From: Torymus aiolomorphi
Lineage: Eukaryota > Arthropoda > Insecta > Hymenoptera > Torymidae
NCBI GenBank assembly: GCA_036365515.1
Contig: CM070876.1
Location: forward strand, 125,871,810 to 125,935,809
Direction of reading: 5' to 3'
Length of the DNA: 64,000 nucleotides
Shown here: positions 57,493-64,000 of the stretch, piece by piece
Numbering within the stretch: the stretch's first letter is position 1
Layout of the letters: each line of letters starts with the position of its first letter
Made by a program: the position numbers and the translations under genes
Notes under the pieces: model-generated
What the model was told of the DNA's origin: nothing
The model's database searches: none
The model's input: the letters and a program-made list of their open reading frames with translations, nothing else

Positions 57493-60400
57493 ACCTCGCT
57501 TCCCGCGCTGGTAAATTCCCGTTAGCGAGGGACGATAGTTTAGTGTTAGATTTAGCGGGTTTATTACGCATCTTAGAGAAGAATAAGGCCCCGGAACTTG
57601 CGGATAAAGGGGTCGAGCATACTAGTAAGAGCGAGATTACTAGAAATGCTGAGAGCGTGTGTGAGAATAAGCGTGAGAATAAAGAGGGAGACTTAAGCGA
57701 AAATTAGCAGCTGTGCGAGAAAGCTGATGGGATAGTGATAGGGGAAGTGAGTATAGAGAGTAAAATTAAAACGAGCGGAGAATCGATAATTGCTAACGCG
57801 TGTCAGTCTGAGGGCGCAGCGCGCGCGCTGCAAGTACACGAGGCTGTACTGTCGGAGACGCACGACGTGAGCGGGGCGGAGCGAGCGGCCCCGTGCTTAG
57901 CGAACAATGATTTTGATCACGAATTAGATGAACAGCTTAAACTCGCCGCCGAGGAGATGATGCGCGAGCTGCACGAGGAGTGTGATCGTAAAGAGCGCGC
58001 GAGAGCAGGCAATATTGAAGCACCGATTAGCAGCGAAAATCAGAGCAAAAACGTAGAAAGCGAGCAAGCGGATAATAGTGGTGTCGCGGGCATGAGGATA
58101 GATAACCGGTATTATTTGACAGTAATGCTAGGCGGGCAGGAGTATAAAGCATTGTTTGATCCGGGAGCAACGTTATCCCTCGCAGGACCGCGTGTTACCG
58201 AGTTAGTTAAAAGCCGATTAAAAGAATATGATTCGGTGATTAGATCGGTTAATGGAAAGGTAACGCCGGTAGTGGGTGTGCTCGACTTGATGCTCGAAGT
58301 CGACGGGGATTCGAAGTTGATTAGCGTGAAGGCCGTGCCCGAATTAGATCACGACTTAATTTTAGGTATAGATTTCTGCAAGGAGTTTGACATCGACGCG
58401 CGGCTAGCGAGAGGCGAGTGGCGTTCAAGCGACGGAAGTTGGAGGACTTTTGCGGGAAGAGAAGCGAGCGAAGAAGCGCCAATTTATGCCGAATGCGCGG
58501 GCATAAGCGAAGTTGCGACTAGTGAGCGTGAGCTAGTGGAGCAACTTGTAGGTAGACTCTTGCCTTCCGAGAGCGACGTACCGGGTGTAACGGACCTAGT
58601 CGAGCATCATATAGATATGCAGGGTGCAGCGCCGGTGCGACAGAAGCCCCGGAGAATGTCGCCGAAAATGTTCGAGTTTGCAAACGGTGAGGTAGAGAAA
58701 TTACTTAAAGCGGGTATAATAGAGCCTTCAGCGAGCGACTGGCGAAGCGCGCCAGTGATTTCGTGGCGGGATGATAAGGGTCGCATGTGTTTTGACTATC
58801 GTGATGTCAATAAGGCCATGAAGAAAGACGCGTACCTAATTCCGAACATCGATGCGATTTTAGACCGTTTGCGTAACGCTAGGTATATTTCAAAAGTAGA
58901 CCTGCGCCAAGCGTACTATCAGGTGCCGCTGGAGCGTTCGAGTAGAAAGTACACGGCTTTTGCTTTGCCAGGATCGGGGTTATGGCAGTTCACACGAATG
59001 CCATTCGGCTTAGCAAATGCGCCGGCGACCTTTCAACGACTAATCGATGCGCTTTTCGGACCGGAGTCCGAGCCGTACGTATTCTGCTATTTAGATGATA
59101 TAATAGTAGTAACAGAGACGTTCGACGAGCATTTAAAGTGGTTAGAAATAGTATTGCGTAGAATTACTGATGCGGGGTTAGCAGTACAGCGGAAGAAGTG
59201 CGAGTTTTGCTGTGAGCGTGTCACATATCTCGGCTATCTGTTGGATTACGAGGGATTGCGGCCAGATCCAGAGAGAATAGCGCCGGTATTGAACTATCCA
59301 GCACCGCGAAATGTGAGCAAGGTCAGGACGTTTTTAGGAATGGCAGATCGGTACGCGCGTTTTATTGAGAATTACGCGGAGATGAAATGCATAGGCATTT
59401 CATCTCCGCGTAATTGATAGCAATAGACTCACGTTTAAAGAGCAGAAATGAGAGTGGGGAGAAGAGCAGGAGACAGCGTTAAAAACATTAAAGATGCTCT
59501 GACGCGAGCCCCTGTTCTTGCGCGGCCGGATTTTACAAAGCCGTTTATTATTCAGTACGATGCGAGCAATTCCGCGTTAGGCGCGCTTCTCGCGCAAATT
59601 TTTAAAGACGGAGAGCACCCGATTATCTATGCGAGCCGGACATTGACGTCAGCGGAGCGTAACTATTCAACGACAGAGAAGGAGTGTCTCGCGTTGTTAT
59701 GGGCGATCAAAAAGTTTAGGCCGTATGTAGAGGGATATAAATTCACGGCGATTACAGACCACAGCGCGCTGAAGTGGTTAAGGAATCTGAAGGAACTGTC
59801 AGGGCAATTGGCGCGATGGGCGTTAGAGATGCAGCAATGAGACTTTGAAGTTCAGCATCGCAAGGGTTCGTTGCATCAGTTTCCCGACGCGCTCTCGCGA
59901 ATGTACGATCAAGTAGAGATAGAAGCAGCTGCGTTTGAAGAAATTCGTGATCCGTGGTATCTGCGTATGTTGAGCGAGGTACGAGAGACGCCGCTTAAGT
60001 ACAAAGATTAGATAGTGGAAGAGGGAAAACTCTATAATTATCGCGAGGATCCGCTTTTAGGGGAAATTATAGATGGCGAAGAGAAGTTAAAATTAGTACT
60101 GCCGGTCGAAGTAAGAGAACGAGTTACGTCAGACGCGCATAGCACACCTTCGTCAGGGCACCTCGGTGTAGAGAAGACGTATGATCGTATTGCGCGTGAA
60201 TACTATTGGAAGGGTATGTATCATGACGTAAATAATTTTGTGCGAGCGTGCGAGCAATGTCAAAAATATAAGGTAGTGCAGACGGGAGCGCAGGGCTTGA
60301 TGGGTAGTAGAATAGTAGAGAGGCCATGGGTAGTAGTAGCCGCGGATTTAATGGAGTTTCCGCCGAGTAAGAGTCAGATGAAGTACTTAATTGTGTTTCA

Positions 60401-61205
60401 GGATTTGTTCACGCGGTGGGTGGAGTTGAAGCCGATTAGGAAAGCAGATGGAAAGTCAGTAGTGCGCGCATTAGAAGAATTAATTTTATTCCGATGGGAG
60501 ACACCGAAGTATTTATTGACTGATAATGGACGCGAGTTCGATAATCAGACGCTGTGTAAAGTCTTAGAGGAGTACGGAGTAAAACACGTAACGACGCCGC
60601 CGTATTATCCTCAAGCGAATCCGGTAGAGAGGAGTAATAGGACACTGAAAACGATGATTGCCGCGTTTGTAGGAGCAGATCATCGTAATTGGGATGCGCA
60701 TATTCACGAATTGCGCCACGCGATTAATACTGCAATTCAAGCGACGACGTGCGTGTCGCCAGCTTTCCTAAATTTCGGTAGGCACCCGCGTTCAGTAAAG
60801 AGTCTGCGCAGGGAAATCGAGGGGGCGCGCCCGATTTTAAGAGTGCCGCCGGAGGTTTGGGTGAATAGAGTTAAACGATTAGATGCATTGCGAGATTTGG
60901 TGGCGCAACACATTGATCAGACGCGAGAAATGCAGACGCGAGAATACAATAAAAACAAGCGAGATGTCCAGTTTAGCGAGGGAGATTTAGTTATGCGGCG
61001 AACGCACCCGTTATCTAATGGGATTAATAAGTTTTCTGCGAAATTAGCACCGAAATACGAGGGGCCGCTTAAGATTGTAGAAATTAAATCGCCGACGGTG
61101 TACGTTCTCGAGAGTGTAGGTGGAGGCACGCGGCGTATCGCGAAAGCGCACGTATCGGAACTTAAGCGATATATTCCCCCTAGGGCCGCGAAAATTATAT
61201 CTTGA
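57366..61205 (+). pseudogene. pol: Pol: protease, RT, RNase H, integrase, with multiple lesions
   Basis: All segments share one frame. Protease shows LFDPGATLSLAG near 58155 (Pro where Ser or Thr is usual). RT shows WRSAPVISWRDDKGR, VDLRQAYYQVPL, PFGLANAPATFQRL and FCYLDDIIV near 59090. RNase H shows IIQYDASNSALGALL and TITDHSALKWL-like sequence. Integrase shows an HHCC finger (60138-60260), then Asp in AADLMEF, Asp in TDNGREF and Glu in NPVERSNRT, and a C-terminal AKLAPKYEGPLKI (GPF/Y-like) module. Lesions are TAG at 57705, an inverted duplication at 59370-59415 ending in TGA, a TGA and a 1-nt loss near 59450-59490, TGA at 59838 and TAG at 60009. Confidence 0.88.
59370..59415 (+). repeat. 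Perfect 21-bp hairpin inside pol
   Basis: 59370-59390 is the exact reverse complement of 59395-59415 with a 4-base loop. It replaces conserved residues after ENYAE in the RT-RNase H linker and creates a stop. It looks like a templated inverted duplication. Confidence 0.9.
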
Positions 61206-61238
61206 GCGAATTCTAATTCAGTTGTGTTTCTAGGAATC

Positions 61239-62525
61239 ATGGAGGGCGAGGCGCATCCAGCCGCCGAGGGAGAAGAGGCGAGGCCGCCTTCCCCATTGGG
61301 AATGGAGGGGCCACCAACTCCCCGCGGCGAGCCAGTATTGGAGCCGAGCATGGAAGGAAGTCGCCCGCAGTCGGAGCTCAGCTGCTTTGAGCAGGACCAG
61401 CTGAAGAGGGAGGCCGAGAGGGCCACGAGCGGCTTCCTGGAGGAAGTGTTTATCCGGGCAGAAGAACGGATTGCGGCCATGGAGGCGGAGCGTGAGCTCG
61501 TCATGAGGCGGGAGCTAGCAGCGGAGGCTGCATTGCGCCGCCTTCATGACCCGATACTCGTCATCGAGGACGACGAACAGCCGAGAAGTGGTGCCGAGAG
61601 AGAGAGTTTGGAGCAGGCCAGGGTCCTCGACTGCGCGAGCGTCGAAGAGAGCAGACGCGCCGAGGACGAGCTCCAGCGTTACTTGCTCGATGACAGTGAC
61701 GCGGAACCAATGGAGCTCGAAGCTTGCACCGCAGCCAGTCCGACGCCACCCGAGGCGTGTGTCGCGAGAGACAGCCCCTTGCTGCCTGTCGAAGCAGCCG
61801 CCGGTCCAGCGTCGTCGAGCGACCGAGCCCCGGAGCGCAGAGCGGAGCGCTATGATCCGCCAGCTAACATCCGAGTGTGGCCTTATGCGGATGAGAATTA
61901 GGACTCGGATGCGGAATTAGATGAGCCCCATGCGAGGCCGCAGGAGCTGGTCGTGCCGCAGGAGGAACGGCGAGGAGTAGCGCCGCCGCGCATGAGCCGC
62001 ACCCAGCGGCGTCGCGCGCGCCGGTATAATCCAAACCGCCAGCCAACGTTGGAGGATTACGTCTCGCGACGCCCCTCTCCGCCTCCGGAGGAGCACCCTG
62101 GCGCGCCGTGCAGGAGAGGACGATTGCCCTCCCAGCGGAGGGAAGGGCCGCGCCGATGCTTGGCCGTCGACGCGCGACCCCTATCGCCGGCTGGCGAGCG
62201 GCAAAGGAGGCGAGCGCGAGAGACGGAAGGAAGAAGGGAGGACGTCCGAGCGCAGAGGGGTGAAGCGCCAGCCGTCCGACGGAGCGGCGTAATGTTTGGT
62301 GGGCTGAGGGCCATCCCCACCGACCCTGCGGTGGACCCACCACCATACCACTGCTATAACTGTTGGCAGCACGGCCATGGCCTGGCGCGATGCCCCCGTC
62401 CGCGAGTGAGGGCATTTTGCAACAACTGCGGGAGGCATGGCGTTGACCTCCGGGATTGCCCCAGGTGCAGCGTGGCACACGACGAGTTCGTGCGGGCGAA
62501 CTTCGCCAACGAGCGGGAGAGATAG
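61239..62525 (+). pseudogene. Third ORF: acidic/coiled N-terminus with two CCHC knuckles, one TAG
   Basis: The ATG at 61239 follows TTGTGTTTCTAG, a good 3' splice site, so it may be expressed from a spliced RNA in the place of env. The first part (to 61898) has a Glu/Ala/Arg-rich helical stretch with coiled-coil character (EERIAAMEAERELVMRRELA) and acidic patches. A single TAG at 61899 interrupts it. The same frame continues to 62525 with an Arg/Pro-rich segment and two knuckles, CYNCWQHGHGLARCP and CNNCGRHGVDLRDCPRC. No transmembrane segment or Env motif exists. It may be a Gag-like nucleic-acid-binding protein. I do not recognise the family. The C-terminus and stop come from the adjoining LINE tail. 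Confidence 0.6.
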
Positions 62526-62543
62526 ATAGATAGATAGATATTT
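62521..62543 (-). repeat. (TATC)n tail of the LINE
   Basis: Five GATA units on the plus strand, at the exact 3' end of the LINE. Short microsatellite tails replace poly-A in several LINE clades. Confidence 0.8.
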
Positions 62544-63035
62544 ATTTATTGTGTTTGGTTCACAAAGTGTACAGAATAAAATAATACAATAAATCGCCAC
62601 AGTTAAGATAAAATAAAAAAATATCACAATTTAAATACTAATAGAAGATATCACAGTCAAAATAATACACATCAAAATAATACTAATAGAAGATATCACA
62701 GTCAAAATAATACAAGTGTTTACAAGTGATATCACAGTTGCAAAATGTGACGACAGTCAGAGTTATATAATAATAATACTGAATACAGTAAGTCATAGAG
62801 GCGAGCACCGTAATAAAAACACAATATTAGCAATAAAAACATTTGGAATACCTATCAGTCAAGGATATTAAAACTATAAAAACTTTAAAACTCATACATT
62901 CATCCAGTACATTCGTTCGTCCAGACATACTTATAAATTACAGTCATACAACTAACCTAAGAGTACGGACAAAACGAATAAATAGTGTATATGGGACAGC
63001 ACAAGAATACATGTATCTGTCCCTTTCAAGGTGAC

Positions 63036-64000
63036 CTATTCTATGTCAGATATGTGCCTCTTTACTGCACGCTTGAACCAACTGAGAGATGGTAGATTAC
63101 GAATCTCAGTGGGTAGGGAGTTCCATAAATGCGCACCTCGCACCTGGAACGATTTAATTCCGTACGACTTGCGCATCAGAGGGAGCTCAAGTTCTTTTAT
63201 CGCTCCTCTCACATTACCTCTGGGCACATATCTAGTAAAGAGGCCTACTAGACAGTCCGGAACGTTCATTCGCACGATTTTGTACATCAGTACAGCCATA
63301 AAATATTGCCTCCTCGAATCAGTGCGTAGTCAGCCCAATGAGGTTCTGTGAGGAGTGATGTGATCATCCCTCCTAAGTCCCACTACGTACCTCACACCTG
63401 AGTTCTGCAGAACCTGCAGTCGGATCCTCAACTTCTGAGAGGCATTCAACAATACGACAGAACAATAATCCAGATGAGGGAAAAGCAACGCCTCAACAAG
63501 CTGTTTGCGAAGAGTCTCGGTAGTGTACTTTCTGAAAAATCTTAGATGGTACATGATCCTGTTGCATTTTTTAGTTATTTTATCGCAATGATTTTTCCAG
63601 GTTAGCCTGGAATCTAGTACTACACAGAGACTCTCAACAGAATCTGAAAAGGGAACCTTCGTACCACAGCCTATGTCAATGCAGAGCGAGGAATCGCTTT
63701 TAACGCTATTGATGTATCGATTGTTACCGAAAACAATCGCTTTCGTCTTACCTGCATTGAGTTTGAGTGAGGCACGAATAGCCCATTCCGATACTGTCCT
63801 TGCACCCCGCTGAATCTGTGCCACCCCCTCCTCCAGTCCATCGCGTCTAATCTGGCAATAAACTTGCAGGTCATCTGCATATAATAAATGTTGAACACCC
63901 AACGCACCGAGTTCACCCGCCAGGTCATTGATATAGAGGCAAAACAATAAGGGTCCTAGTACTGACCCCTGTGGGACTCCTAAGTTTATGCTAAGCCATG
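63036..64000 (-). pseudogene. LINE reverse transcriptase, partial, one nonsense codon
   Basis: From the window edge the frame reads LGVPQGSVLGPLLF and then YADDLQVY, the RT motif B' and catalytic YxDD region. A thumb with LNAGKTKAIVFG and SRLTWKNH follows, and the CR1/Jockey-type C-terminal signature RGAHLWNSLPTEIRNLPSL ends the protein at 63036. A TGA at 63330-63332 interrupts it in the segment usually reading LxWL, so it is probably a Trp codon change. The frame is otherwise continuous. The endonuclease domain would lie outside the window. Confidence 0.85.

Larger units (their letters stand above)
56230..62525 (+). mobile_element. Decayed Ty3/gypsy element without LTRs, with a third ORF
   Basis: Gag, pol and a third ORF lie in order on the plus strand, GC-richer than the flanks. 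The left end is missing: gag is open from 56230 with no ATG and no LTR precedes it. The right end is cut at 62521 by the tail of a LINE. Pol carries several stops and a local inverted duplication. Confidence 0.85.
62521..64000 (-). mobile_element. Non-LTR retrotransposon (CR1/Jockey-like), 3' part
   Basis: Minus-strand RT frame, a 3' UTR of about 0.5 kb (62545-63035) and a (TATC)n tail at 62521-62543. The 5' part lies beyond the window. The tail joins the gypsy third ORF directly, so this LINE inserted into or next to it. Confidence 0.85.

Noticed and set aside
61864..62627. Minus-strand Ala/Arg-rich frames opposite the third ORF
   Set aside because: High GC leaves all frames open; only the plus strand shows knuckles.

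Overview
This window looks like a block of repeat-rich DNA from an animal nuclear genome, most likely an arthropod and probably an insect. The evidence is the set of mobile-element families it holds: Penelope-like elements, Ty3/gypsy-type LTR elements (one carrying an insect F-type envelope gene), a CR1/Jockey-type LINE, PIF/Harbinger and hAT-like DNA elements, and many foldback elements. The background is AT-rich and full of microsatellites. I recognise no host protein gene, rRNA gene or convincing functional tRNA gene. Every coding region I can support belongs to a mobile element.

Layout. Positions 1-2.9 kb hold the end of a DNA transposon and a 1.1-kb solo LTR, both abutting the same (TA)n tract, then a small palindromic element and a diverged tandem duplication. 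Positions 3.0-6.8 kb are one large foldback element with 1.6-kb arms. Positions 6.8-10.7 kb are AT-rich with old tandem duplications. Positions 10.8-17.7 kb are a DNA transposon with about 1-kb inverted ends. It carries a four-exon transposase-like gene that I cannot assign to a named superfamily. Positions 18-20.9 kb are satellites and microsatellites, including a strongly G-rich tract.

Positions 21.0-38.8 kb are a composite of three Penelope-like copies, two of them head to head, flanked by a matching 14-bp sequence. A 9.0-kb LTR element (22760-31760; 5-bp target duplication; LTRs about 99% alike by eye) interrupts the first copy. This LTR element is the most notable object here. It has gag and an envelope gene but no polymerase. 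Downstream of env it carries an RRM-like ORF and a coiled-coil ORF, each preceded by a good 3' splice site, and a strong 5' splice site lies in the leader. This resembles the spliced accessory-gene plan of complex retroviruses. I infer that it depends on polymerase supplied by another element.

Positions 38.8-43.2 kb are AT-rich with two inverted-repeat elements. Positions 43.4-44.9 kb are three nested palindromic elements, the innermost a Harbinger with TAA target duplications. Positions 44.9-49.5 kb are a TIR-flanked region invaded by a reverse-strand gypsy element with a tRNA-Trp-type primer site, which has lost its integrase. Positions 49.7-52.8 kb are a foldback element with tandem sub-repeats in both arms, itself hit by two small elements. 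Positions 54.3-56.2 kb are a TIR element. Positions 56.2-62.5 kb are a decayed, LTR-less gypsy element with gag, pol and a third zinc-knuckle ORF. The window ends inside a reverse-strand LINE whose (TATC)n tail abuts that third ORF.

All coordinates and similarities were read by eye. No search or alignment was run, so percent identities are estimates and family names rest on motifs.
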